From NCBI RefSeq assembly GCF_005239225.2, contig NC_133296.1, positions 14,942,001-15,006,000 of the forward strand: a stretch of DNA of 64,000 bases, given 5' to 3'. Under the pieces are notes generated by a model that saw only the letters and a program-made list of their open reading frames with translations, was not told the origin of the DNA and searched no databases. Source of the stretch: Populus alba. Its lineage: Eukaryota; Streptophyta; Magnoliopsida; Malpighiales; Salicaceae. Below are positions 38,701-49,422 of the stretch, piece by piece (the stretch's first letter is position 1; each line of letters begins with the position of its first letter). A program made the position numbers and the translations under genes.

Positions 38701-39239
38701 CTTTTGTTAAATTACTAGGAGGTATTGAGATTACAGCTCCAACTATATTATGCTCAAGTGCTCTTTGATATACGCAAATGAATTTGGTTTTTAAGCTTCT
38801 TCTTTGTCCAAGATATACACTTATAATAGCATGTTTATAATCACAGAAGATGAATCTGCCTTTGATGTACTATTCTGTATAGCTTTTGAAATGATGGATG
38901 CTCAGTGGCTTGCTATGCGTGCTTCTTACATGGAGTTCAATGTATACCCTCTATCTCAGCAAAGTACTAGATTCTTGAACTATGGTGTTTCTTTACCATG
39001 ATTTGAAAGTAGCATTATTTTCAACACTAGTGAATCTATAAATTTTCCATTTGCCTACATGCATTTGGTCATTTGCATGCCTTTGATGTAGAGGCGCTCC
39101 ATTGACTTCTGCATGATATGTTTTTTCATTCCTGCAGGAGGTTTTACAAGTAACAAGGACACAATTGGAGAGGGAACTATCTTTGGAAGATGTTCATCGA
39201 ATAAAAGATTTACCAGCATACAACCTTTTGTATCAATAG
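35774..39239 (+). CDS. ELMO domain-containing protein
   Basis: Nine coding exons: 35774-35882, 36797-36900, 37269-37337, 37520-37635, 37801-37855, 38013-38133, 38674-38721, 38847-38941 and 39138-39239. All junctions are GT..AG and phases fit, giving 272 residues if the ATG at 35774 is used. The ELMO/CED-12 domain fills about residues 90-255. It carries EALRSLWNAAFP, GWQGANPSTDFRG (from 122) and WEYPFAVAGINVSFMLIQML (from 168). In animals ELMO proteins work with DOCK exchange factors or as Arf-family GAPs; plant ELMO proteins are poorly characterised. Exon 6 uses a poor acceptor (AATGAAG before 38013), supported by the conserved ASFHRLLFKQ it adds. The N-terminus is the weak point: ATGCAG at 35774 is itself a possible acceptor, and most plant homologues I remember have a longer N-terminus, so one or more upstream exons may exist. 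Confidence 0.9.
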
Positions 39240-39974
39240 CAATTTATAGTGAGGTCCTCTTAAAATGCCCCAAAGTACTTGCTAGGTCCAGTAGAACATT
39301 TCGGAGAACCCAAAGGTTTAGATATAAATTCATGTGTCGAACTGCTGAACTGTAGAAACCATTTTTGAAGATGTTATAGCTATGCCTACAATGAGCTTCT
39401 CACAAGTTAATGGTGCTGAGGCCGAGTCTGAGTCTGATAGTGAACCCTGTAATCATCTGATGAACTGCTGTTCGCTGCTAAAATTAACTAGTGTCAACCT
39501 AGGTGGACTGCTTCTAATTCCTAACATGGTTCTTTTATGTTTATTAATATTTATGGCCTCCAGCATTCGACTGATGACAAGCAATGTTGTATCCAGGACT
39601 GAGGGGGTTTTCCCTGTGTCCAACAGTATTCCTGTTTCCCATGGTTTCCACGTTTGAGTCAGAGAGGAAAGAGGTTTGAGAGGATTAGGATGGCACATTA
39701 TGTAGACGATGGAGACATGCATGCAGTCACCTGCATACGCAAACTTGATTTGAAGAATGTATGAACTTATTGTAATTTGCAACTTTTTAAAATCAAACTC
39801 CCATGATGTGCTGTTTTTCTGGTGGCTGCTCAATTCTGAAACCTTTGCTGGCATAAGAAATATTTTACTCCTTGTAACTTTACATGGCATGAAATTTGAA
39901 TCTTAATAACTAAAATATGACTGAAGAAAACATCAGAACTCAATTTTTTGAAGTCTAGAATCGAAGAAGAATAT
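39240..39974 (+). other. 3' untranslated region of the ELMO gene and short spacer
   Basis: The sequence directly after the TAG is moderately balanced in composition, as expected for a 3' untranslated region up to about 39900. The open frame at 39382-39657 has no recognisable domain and lies in this region, so I do not call it a gene. Confidence 0.45.
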
Positions 39975-40257
39975 GAAGTGTAGAACTCCATCACCCAAAA
40001 GCTACAAAAGCAACGTTCAAACCGGAGCCACTAAATCCACCTCCAGTTTCCAAGGCCATGAATTCTTGTTGGGTCCTCTCCTTCCCTCCCTGATTTTGAG
40101 TTTACACATAAACACATCCATGTGGGCAGTGTCCCTTGCAGCTGCACTATTCTCTGGCATTACTGTAAGGACCGCATCCATAAGGATTACTTCTCCATCA
40201 CTTGGTTGGAATAGATTTGTAACAGTTCTTCAATAACTTCAAGCAATGCTCGTCATC
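39975..40257 (-). pseudogene. Caffeic acid O-methyltransferase-like remnant
   Basis: Read on the minus strand in three successive frames, this stretch encodes the C-terminal part of a plant class II O-methyltransferase. First comes DDEHCLKLLKNCYKSIP, ending at an in-frame stop. A one-base shift gives DGEVILMDAVLTVMPENS followed by AAARDTAHMDVFM. Another shift gives TQNQGGKERTQQEFMAL followed by ETGGGFSGSGLN, and a last shift gives WVMEFY. These blocks correspond in order to the SAM-binding and C-terminal motifs of caffeate/catechol O-methyltransferases (DEHCxKLLKNCY, the VLPVMPE-type strand, GGKERTxxEF, WVMEF). At least three frameshifts and the absence of the rest of the gene show it is dead. 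It lies about 730 bp beyond the ELMO stop, in opposite orientation. Confidence 0.85.
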
Positions 40258-41869
40258 TTGTTTTGCATTGCAGTAGCTTTTGCGGTTTCATTTTGAAAAC
40301 GTAGATTTAAGAAAAATTATAAATTATAAATTTTTTTCAAATCCAAGTTTTTACCATAATTTGAGTTGAAAAACAGGTTTAAATAATGAAATTTAAACAA
40401 CTTTTTATGCTGTGGTCAACCTCAAAGCAGTTCCAACTGCACCGTATTATACTGCTAAGCAAAAACTAATTATGAAGTATCCACTGCAAAGTTTACATCA
40501 TCACATCATTGAACTAATTAACAAAACTCTAAACATTGTGTACAAAAATATTGTTCGTGCTCACATATTTCACCTTGGACTTCTCAAAACCATATTATAA
40601 AGTTTGAGTCACTAAACCATTTGCCAATTAAATATTAATTAAATCTTGATAGCTATATCTCCAAGAAATAATTACATGGTTAATTTCAATGACTTTTTAA
40701 CCTGTCATTCGTAAATTCATTATCAACTGCGAGATGACAGCAACAAAACAACAAATGTTAGATTCCAGCAATTATGTAACTGTCCGTTGTTTTATAGAAT
40801 TTTTATGTTGTCTGCCCCCTTAATTTTTTCTTTATTTCTGAAGTGTGAAGTAAGGGTTCACCGAAATAGGAAAAAGAAGAAGAAGACAATTTATATAAAT
40901 GTTTTGTATATATTGCTGAGTTGAAAAGCCTTCTAATCATATATAAATTTATTCTTTATTTCAAAAATGTTTTACGAATGAAAAAGCTTGATACCTTTTA
41001 AATTAAAATTTAATAAATAAAAAATTTGGAAATTTGAAACAATTAAATTTTAAAAGGTTTAAGAAAAAAAATAAAAATGATCCGTGATTATTTCAAAAAA
41101 AAATAAAAAGTTTAAAAAAATAAAAAAATAAATCAAGCAGTGAATTGTACATGATCAAGTTCAAGTTTTATATTTCCAAAACACCCCTTATTGAGAGATG
41201 GAGAATAAGATGAGAAGCTTAGAAATTCTACTTAGTTTTATTAAGTTGCACGTGTAAGTTATTCCACACACGGTAAGTTTTAACAAGGAATATTTCAAAC
41301 ATAAAAAATCTGAACTTTATGATATACAAGCCATATATATTATATACCTTTTATTAGTTTTGATGGCAAAAATCTAACGAAATGACATTTTGGAGAAGAA
41401 AAAAACTTTTTACGAATAGATTAGAAATATAAAGATAGATTTGACTCAATTCGTTAGATTATTTTTATTAAATAACATATGTTTTGTGTGCGCTGGCTGA
41501 AGTTTACTCTCTCTTTTTTCTTTTTTTCCCTTTCTTTGTCGTTTTCATTAATTTCAGTGTGCTGCCTGAAGGATCTACCTTGAATAGTATTGGTTTTGGG
41601 TCTCCACCCTCAACAACCTAGCCATGAGTCAATGGTGGTGGGTTGGTGTGTTGCTGGCAGAGTTTTTTTTTTTTTTTTTTGTTTTTTTTCCTTCTAAAAA
41701 ATACTTGTTGATCCTTTTCTAAATTTGTTATCTTTCATGTTTGTATCTCAATATTTTTCTGATGTTGACTTTTGGTTTTTGCTGTGTCTACTAAATGTGA
41801 CATAATCCATTTCAGCATCCATCTTCACTACTTTATCTGGATGGTAATGAAAGACTAGCATCAATATTT
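40258..41869. other. AT-rich intergenic DNA
   Basis: Spacer between the O-methyltransferase remnant and the transposable-element cluster. I see no gene or recognisable element. The part near 41480-41870 has long T runs and might still belong to the decayed LTR element that follows, but similarity fades before 41870. Confidence 0.45.
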
Positions 41870-44800
41870 TTTCCCCCAAGTCTATGTTTTTTTTTTTTTT
41901 TAGCTATATCTCAATCGTTGGACTTTTGTTCTTAACCTTCCCTCTCCATTGATTCCATCAAGGTCTTTAAAATATCTCTTGTTTTCTCCTAGTGTGGGAT
42001 GTGATCCTGTTCAGGGTTTTTTTTTATAAAGAAGAAATATTCTATTAGGCTCAAATGGGTTTGCTAAGGATAAATATCTTTATAAAGTGAGGGGATATAA
42101 AAAATGGCCTTTTCTCATTTTAAGCAAGGTCGGTTAGAACCGATAAATTTTGATCTCATCTAGTATAATGATTTGGACTTGTAAGAATCATGATTCACGA
42201 GTTCATATTACTGAATCCACTACGTGTCATTATGCATATTACTAAAACTTAGATACATGATGTGTGGTTTAGTTTCATGTGTGAGTTCAAAGTTGTTTGA
42301 CCACCTCATACTATTTTAAAGAGCATCGAGTCATTTCTACTATCAAAACACTTTAAATCTTCTGGATTGACTAGCCTTAATTTTGTATGTTGGAGTTTGA
42401 TCAAAATATTTTGTCAAAATACCTTTTGAAAGAAGCATCTCTTGATTTCAAAACAACAAGAAGACAAAGAAAAGACATGTTTCCTTCAAGGATGAGATGT
42501 GGCCTCAAAACAAAATGCAGAGCATCAAAATTCCATAACAATATTATTGACAAATTCGGTATCATCCTTAGATCAACTTTTTTGGCGATATGTGTGTTTT
42601 GCCCAACATTTCGATCATTTGTCATTCTGAGGATGTTGTGGTGACAATATGGCTGATGACATCATCTTTCACAAACTCAATTTGCCTCTTGAACACCAAC
42701 CTCCAGACTCAATTCTTGAAATTCTTGCAACTATTCAACTGAATGGTCGAGGACCCCACCATGGTATTCACATCTCTTATCTGGATTATATCGTTTAAGA
42801 AACGGTGATTGCATGGGACTTAACGGAGTCGAGGCACCAAGTTTGGAATCTAATAGATGCTAATAGACAAACTCGAGTGGCAGATGAATGTTAATCATGA
42901 CAACAACACTTGAGCAATTTGGTGCTACAACGATACCTAACTGAACCACATAACTAAAGTTTCTCAGCTTTAGAGTTATCTTCTGATTCATCTCTCATCA
43001 TTGTTTTAGAATCCATGGTAGGTCCTTCAATCTTTCCCATCTTCATAGCTTGTTCAATTCTTTTAGAAATCCTCATAACATCATACCAATCCTCCAATGT
43101 TGTTGTGGTCGCATGAGGACTGTTGGAAACCTTTTGAGGTTGTTAGGTAATCCTGGCAATGTATGGAACCACGTAGCATTGCCACTGCCGATGTGTGGAA
43201 TCATACAGTCTTTATTGGAGGAGAACCTGATGAATTTAAAACTCCTCTATTTCGTCTTGGATTCCTCGCTGATGGTGTAACAAAAAGACACTTGTAGAGG
43301 GAGTTCTGCTCTATTGAAGTTTCAGTCTTCTTATAGTTTTTCAGCCCAGGTCTATCTTTTCTCCCTACTTCTGTGTTTTCATGCTGATAGTAGTGAGAAA
43401 AACATGTAGCAGATCTAAAACTACTACACCTCCTCTTGGATTCCCTACTAGCAGATCCACAAACAAATCTCTATAGATGGAGTTCTGCTACATTGAAGTT
43501 CGATGTTTGCTTATGTTTTTTAGACCAGGTTTGGCTCTTATGCTTACCACTATGTTTTGGTGCTTCTGTTGATGAGAGAAAGTTTTATAGTGTATGAAAC
43601 TACTACATCCCCTCTTGCATTTCACACTTGTAGAGCCACAAACAGATTTTTATAGAGAGAGCTCTTCCACGTTAAAGTTTGACAACTGCTCATGTTTTTA
43701 GACCATGTTTGACTCTTCTACCTACTACAGTGTTTCGATGATGAAACTGATGAGAGAAAGTTTTATAGCATATGAAACTACTACATTCACTCTTGCATTC
43801 CCCACTAACAGATTCACAAACAAATCTCTAGAGAGAGTGTTTTGCCATATAGTAGTTTAATATCTAATCATGCCTCTTTTTTTTTCCAGACAAACATCCT
43901 ATGCTGCTAAACTGGAATTGAGCTCATAGTAAAGGTGACTTGGAAGGAATACCAATGCTCATGATGTGAAAAGGATGGCAGTTATTGGGTGCCAATGGAA
44001 GATGTGGAGGCGGTGAACAATTAACAGTGCAACTGGACTAGAAAGGGGATCATCTTTAATTGATGACTGAAGGTGTTGCTGATGCTATTCAGGAATGAAA
44101 TGAAGGAAAAGGCAGAGCATTGATGCTATGGCCACTACTGATGGAATGCTGATAAGAAAAGCCAATCAATTTTCTTATGTGTGTAGTAAACTAACAGTGT
44201 TCCCACGAAAGGCTGTGTAGGCATTCCTTTTCTTCTTAATGCTCAACACTTGTTTAAGCAGATGTGAGTTTAGCTACTTCACCTTCGATGCTCCAATTTT
44301 CTTTTGACAATGAGCCTCTATCTAACCTCGTTCTTCATTTTCCATCATCTTGTTTTTTTAGTCTCATGCAATTGACCTTAGATGGGGGAATCTACATTTC
44401 AGCCTTATGCATGCATGATGAATGTATGAATATGTAATCTATATGATGAATTTGCCCTTCAAGAGGTGACATATGGTCGTAACTCTTGCATGATGAAACA
44501 AAAATCTTGATTCTTGCCCAAACTCTACAATGAAAATTTTCTGAGTGACGACCATTGTGTTACCCACAAGTCTTGAGTTCAAGATGCTTCAGAAAGGGTT
44601 TGCCCTATTGCAAATAAAAGATAACACATATAACCTAAGGACAAGATCTATTTATTATGTGAACATGAGTAGGTTTTCTATCTGGTTTTGAAAGGGTCTT
44701 ATATCTGCCCAATGACGATCTTCGTAAAGACAATATATGGGTGTTGCGAGAAATGATTAAGGCACGTATACCCAACATTACCAAGCAGACACTTAAATAT

Positions 44801-45033
44801 GAGTTGAGTGTTTCACGCATCTAAACTCTGACTAATAGTCATAAGGCAGATTGCTAATTCCCCAACTAACTTAGAAGCTTGTGTGTGCTTTCAAAAATAA
44901 AAACATATGTTGCATGGGACAATTTTATACAATACATGTAAGAAAAAAAACATTAACAAAATAAGACAAAAGGCAAAAACATAAACACATCAAATACATA
45001 AAGCTTAATCCAATATTCTTAGAAACAATACCT

Positions 45034-45051
45034 TCCCTAGCAGAGTCGTTA
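45034..45051 (-). other. Decayed primer-binding site of the older LARD
   Basis: Read on the minus strand, the LTR end CGACA is followed by GAA and then TAACGACTCTGCTAGGG. This corresponds base for base in place to TGGCGACTCCACTGGGG in the young element, with several substitutions. The site is complementary in its original form to the 3' end of a tRNA-Arg. Confidence 0.65.
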
Positions 45052-45054
45052 TTC

Positions 45055-47008
45055 TGTCGTACATCCCCCGCGTGGCGTCCGATGGTGATTTTTGTTCATT
45101 TGCATGTTTTGGTTCTTGGGAGTCACCACCTAGTATTTGATTCAGGGTTACTAGGAAACCCAGGTGTACTGATCTTTGTTAGAGATTCACGAGTAAGGGA
45201 CTGGTTGTGGCCAGGAAAGGTATTAGCACCCCTAGCGCACCCTACCTAAGGTAAGCTGCTTTGTGATTTGATGTGAAAAAGGTTTTGAAAGTTGTCTTGC
45301 CGATGAATTTTTTAAAAAGAAAAGAAAAGTTCTTCTCGGTAAAGAGATCCTTATCTTATCAGGTAAAGAAAACCTAATTGCTCTAGTTTAAAAAAACAAA
45401 ACAAAATTTCCATTTAATATCATTAATACATCTTATGTATAATATTATAACCACGGATACCAAAAGAAAAATATTTTTTGATATATTTTTTTGAAATATG
45501 AATCAAATTAAATGCAAATTAAAACATTTAATTTTTTCCCTTTTAATTATTTTATCATTAAAAAAAATGCATAAAAAAAACACACACACATCACTTTTTA
45601 TTATGTTTTTCTCATACACCCACATTTATATATTACAAATCACCAAAATTCAAAATGAAACAAATAGTACATTAAATAATTTAAAATTTACAAAATAAAA
45701 CCCCAAAAAAATTCAGAATAATGCTAAGAAACCCCTTGGACGATAGGATCAATGGCGGTGTATCAGTCCACTCGCGACCGTCACTAACAGTGCTTGGGTT
45801 CTCGTGCCACTGCAAAAAATTCGGGCAGAAAGGCAGATCCATAACGACTTCCTCCCCTCTTCACTTTCCTGCTAGCGGTGAGGATCACCATCACCTGCAA
45901 CAAGAGAAAAATGCACAAATAAAAGTTGATTATAATTTTATTTTCTCCTTAGATCTGGTTCTTTCTCATTTTCAAATCTATCTCATTTCTATTTTCTCTC
46001 TTTCTTCGGTGCTAGATCTGGCGGTTGTCGTCCGTGAATGCTAAAGATGCGATTAAGATGGGCGTGGTTGTCCGGTTGGAAGGGGAAAGGGAGAAATGGC
46101 ATCTATGGCTGAAGAGGGAGACCGTGGGTCTATTTCCGGTTGAAGAGGGAAGATCTGTTAGTTGTGTGCTGCAAGGCGATGCTCTTGGTGGCTGAGAGAG
46201 GTTTCAGTCAGATCTGGGGAAGAGCTGAGGAATGGTTGGCCAAGGAAGGGAACTGATTTATGAAGGTCGATGATGGGGTTGTTGGGTCGGTTGTGAGAGA
46301 TTAAGAAAGGGAGAGGAGGAAGTGGAGTGGGTGGCCTGTGTGGTTGTGGTGGGGAGCTAGAAGGAGATGGGGATGGCTGAGATAAGGACCGTGGGTTTTT
46401 AGCCGGCTCAAAGAGGGGAGAATTGGTGAGGGAGAAGAAAGGGGGGAAAATCTGGTGATGGGTGTGAGAGGGAGGTGAAGGAGAGTGGCTGGTCTATGAA
46501 AAAAAATCAAAGAGAAGGGCTACGACTTCTAGTTCTCTTTTCCCAAGGGAGAGAGCGGCGGCCCCTAGAGAAGAAGAAAAATGGTTAAGATTTTTTTTGG
46601 GTTTTTTTGTGTGGTTTAGGCTTCTCCCTTTTAATTTTTTAAAATTGCCCCCACCCTTTGTATGTGTTGTGTAAACTGATATTTATAGGAGAAGTGTGTC
46701 ATGGCCACAAACACATTGGTCCCTCAACTTCTTTATTTTTTGTATTTTTTGGAAAACAAGCAATGTTAACGTCGACTTAACAAGGAAAATCAATGATTTT
46801 AAAAATGACGCGTGAAAAGTCGAATGCATTTGAAAGTCCTTTGAAATTTTAAATTCTTTTGAGACGATACTAAAAATGCTAAAAACGAAGCAATTATATT
46901 AAGAAACATAGTTTTTTTGGATTTTCATTATTTTTCGCTATTTTTGGATTTTTTTGAAAATTTTTATCAAAAAGATGGGTAAAAAATTAGATAGCAACAA
47001 TACTGACG
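45055..47008 (-). repeat. LTR of the older LARD
   Basis: About 1.95 kb, bounded by TGTCG at 45055 and TAGCAACA at 47008 (TG..CA when read on the minus strand). The segment at 45085-45270 matches, in reverse complement, the last 250 bases of the young LTR, including the AAGCAGCTTACCTCAGGTAG block and CTAGTAACCCTGAATCAA-like sequence. A GC-rich, C-rich-on-minus core at about 45720-46600 matches the GC-rich core of the young LTR in position and character. Confidence 0.8.
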
Positions 47009-47138
47009 GAATAATGTTATCAGTATATACTGACCAAATTACAGATATAATAATATCCGTCAGTAATTATCACTGCAATTTAATGATAAAATTATTTCAT
47101 CGGTAATTCTGTTGCTGTTTGGCGAATTTCTGGTAGTG
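47009..47138 (-). mobile_element. Terminal part of a CACTA-type DNA transposon
   Basis: Read on the minus strand the stretch begins CACTACCAGAAATTCGCC (47138 to 47121), the typical terminus of plant CACTA (En/Spm) elements. Subterminal copies of ACTGACGGA and its inverse TCCGTCAGT follow at about 47000-47065. The older LARD abuts it at 47008, so the LARD may have inserted into the CACTA element. I could not find the other terminus in the window. Confidence 0.5.
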
Positions 47139-47149
47139 TGTGTCCACCT

Positions 47150-47692
47150 ATTAGGATGCAGCTGGTCTAAGCTTAACTGATAGTAGCTAAACACATCCCT
47201 CACAAATAATACCTCATCGTGTACATGCAGAGCGAGGGTAGTGATCTCTAAGAGACTTTGGGAGTATCCTATGGTCATTTTGCTAATATGCTCATCAGGG
47301 AGAGGCATCTAGGTAACATACTCACCATGTTGTTGGCAAGCCATTAATTCCACATTCATGATGCAAATGTTGCCAGTGACATCATCGCTAGGGGTCTGAG
47401 GCTACTTCCTTCTCTCTTATGAGTCTATAGCAAGGACATGGGAAGGACTTTTACGGGACCCTCTCTCTTGAGCACCTCTAGTAAGAGAAGAAGATGGATC
47501 CTTACAAGAAGATCCTCTCTTCTCTCTACCAAAAAACAATGCCAATATGGCATCCCCTGAAACCTTGGGGCCTAATATGAGGGACCCATTTCCACTATTG
47601 CTCTTTTCAAGTTCTGGTTGAAACTTGATCTCTTTGTCAAGAGCTAGAGCACTTCTCTTTCTTGCATTAGTTCTGGTGTTTCTAGACTCCAA
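47150..47692 (-). pseudogene. Fragment of a plant transposon gene
   Basis: Two short minus-strand frames lie here, 47417-47692 and 47060-47308. The second contains VFSYYQLSLDQLHPNRW, resembling the QLHPNxW region of the plant putative gypsy-type transposon family (PF04195 as I remember it). The frame runs into the CACTA terminus right after that motif, so insertion seems to have cut it. The first frame is Lys/Ser/Arg-rich without a domain I know. This is most likely one decayed transposon gene, not a cellular gene. Confidence 0.35.
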
Positions 47693-48960
47693 TACTTTTG
47701 GTTGAAAAAGAAAGATCCTTTAAAATTTTTTTGAGGATGATTTGTACAGGTTTTTCTTGTGTCAAGGAAGATATGACTTGAGGTCTTTTATGTGAGAGTA
47801 ACTTTTTTCTCTATTTTTACTGATGAGATGAAGTAAAATTATAGGCAAAAGTAAAAATGACTAGAGTTATAAATAAAAAATTCCTACATCTTTACCGTCA
47901 AATGAAACATTTTTTTTTGGGTCATCACATATGTTGAGAAGGCTACACAAGTGCTACATTGAGTGCTAGTCATTGTTTAGTTCCCCAAACCGAACCTCTT
48001 ACCCATAGAAAGATATCTACCTAGACTTGAGGATCCAAATGGTGCTAGGAGGGATGCATAAAGATCTTATGGGAAAGACAAAAAGGTTCTCACCTGCTAC
48101 ATGTAGAGGCTTTTGAAAATCTTCATGTATAATATTCAAAGATTTAAGGGGCTACTGAAGGATCATCATTTATTGTGTTTTTTTGTTTGTTTGAAACTGC
48201 TCTCCAAAGGGCTGACCATGAAAGGGTTATGACCCATTTTCCCTAGGCTTAGTCAAGTGCTAAGTCCAGATACTTGCGAGTCTACCGAGTTTCCAAACCC
48301 ATCGTCCTTAGGTTTAGCCAAGCACCGATCTTAGATGCTCTTTAATGGAACATAAGTATTATATCTTGATAGGACTGTTGATCATAAATATTTTATCTTG
48401 ATTAGAATGTAAATGAGAGACATTTTATCTTAATGGATTAGAGAAATTTTATCCCAATAGGACTGTGGATCAAAAATATTTTATCTTGATGGGACAAAGA
48501 TATTTTCCCTACAAGAATGAAAAGTATATGGGAAGCTATAAAAGGAAGAAAAAGAGATGATTGCCCAGGTTCAATTTTTTCCCTTTGCTCTTACAATGAC
48601 TTTTATATCTTAAGGAAATAAACCCCTTTCTTAAAGGGATAATTGGTCTTTCCCTAAAGTGATTATAATTTAATCATCAAAGAGTCTCTAAATAAATAAA
48701 AGGAGGTCTTTTGCTAGTAACAATAATAATCTACCTATGCTTTTACCATGAAAGGGTGGACTAAATTGCTTAGAACTAAAAATTTAATGACTTTATCACT
48801 CAGCCAATCTTCAAGCCCATGGAATAAAATAGGACCTCATCAAGAGAAAAACCTCTTCCCTCTAATAATTTCTTCCATTGGTGATCAGTTCTCTCCTTCC
48901 CACCAGTGGAGTGTGCAAACATCACTAAATCCATTACCATTGTTATCATAATATTATTTT
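47693..48960. other. Transposon-derived DNA, possible decayed LTR
   Basis: No gene is recognised. At 48536-48545 the sequence CTATAAAAGG looks like a TATA box, followed by a CT-rich stretch and AAATAAACCCC (about 48617), an arrangement typical of an LTR. The ends could not be defined. Degenerate tandem repeats at 48355-48510 are listed separately. Confidence 0.35.
48355..48510. repeat. Degenerate short tandem repeats, core ATTTTATCTTGAT
   Basis: The core ATTTTATCTTGATAGGACTG, or a close variant, recurs at about 48361, 48389, 48421, 48447, 48477 and 48500 with spacing of 23-35 bp. It lies about 50-180 bp upstream of a TATA-like box, so it may be an enhancer-type array of a decayed LTR. Confidence 0.6.
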
Positions 48961-48974
48961 CTACCATCAATGAT

Positions 48975-49060
48975 TGTGGTGTAGCAATATAGGAGAATGT
49001 GCTTCTAACTCATTAAGTTAGAAGTTCAATTCTCACCATCGAAAATGTTCTTTTTCTTCG
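48975..49060 (+). mobile_element. Possible tRNA-derived SINE head
   Basis: GTGGTGTAGCAATATAGG resembles a pol III box A, and AGAAGTTCAATTCTC, about 40 bases further, resembles a box B. The stretch between (TGCTTCTAACTCATTAAGTT) is like a tRNA anticodon arm. The body and tail are unclear because the Copia element lies just beyond. This could be chance. Confidence 0.3.
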
Positions 49061-49185
49061 TGTAATATTGCATATTGATTGTTAATAGATTCAAAGAGTC
49101 TGGTTCTTGGAATTGATCCAAGGCCAGGGGTGATCGAGCGCTGAGTGGTGGATCGAGTCTCGGTTACGTAAAGACAGAAAGATTT

Positions 49186-49422
49186 TGAGAAGAATATTAA
49201 TCTCTGTTTCAATACTTAATTATTCAGAGATTGATCTCATATATATACAACTCTTGCTGTAGAGTCTGTTACAAGAAAACGTAAGTAACAGAAGAAGAAT
49301 AACCGCCAGAACAGTTGGCTTAACTAACTTAACAAACTTTGATAACTGACTTTCAGTTATATGTAACTGATTCTAACTAACCCCTTGGCTACGTAACCGT
49401 CTCTTCCAGTGATGGTTTATCA
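49186..49422 (-). repeat. Probable 3' LTR of the Copia element
   Basis: Read on the minus strand, the RNase H frame ends over a purine run GCGAGGGGA, and the LTR would start with TGATAAACC at 49422. The stretch contains TTGTATATATATGAG (a TATA-like box) and ends near ATATTCTTCTCA at 49186. The matching 5' LTR lies beyond the right edge, so the left end is a guess. The coding frame overlaps the first 34 bases of the LTR. Confidence 0.4.

Larger units (their letters stand above)
41870..47008 (-). mobile_element. Truncated, decayed LARD-type LTR retrotransposon
   Basis: This is an older relative of the complete element at 51146-62133, in opposite orientation. One LTR is present (45055-47008). 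Internal sequence then runs leftward and matches 53405-56110 of the young element in the same order. Shared landmarks include the stretch coding for RETxNSYLS and SLGRYxTL (44640-44820 against 53630-53820) and the phrase with CCCCCAAGTCTATG at 41874. Similarity stops near 41870, and the second LTR and the hairpin-array region are missing, so the far half is lost. No gag-pol coding capacity is present. Divergence from the young element is clear, with many substitutions and indels. With the young element it forms a long imperfect inverted repeat across about 6 kb of spacer. Confidence 0.8.

Noticed and set aside
39382..39657. Plus-strand 91-residue frame with a hydrophobic stretch
   Set aside because: It lies in the ELMO 3' untranslated region and has no recognisable domain or homologue that I know.
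39973..40236. Plus-strand 87-residue frame
   Set aside because: The minus strand carries clear O-methyltransferase motifs; the plus frame is its shadow.
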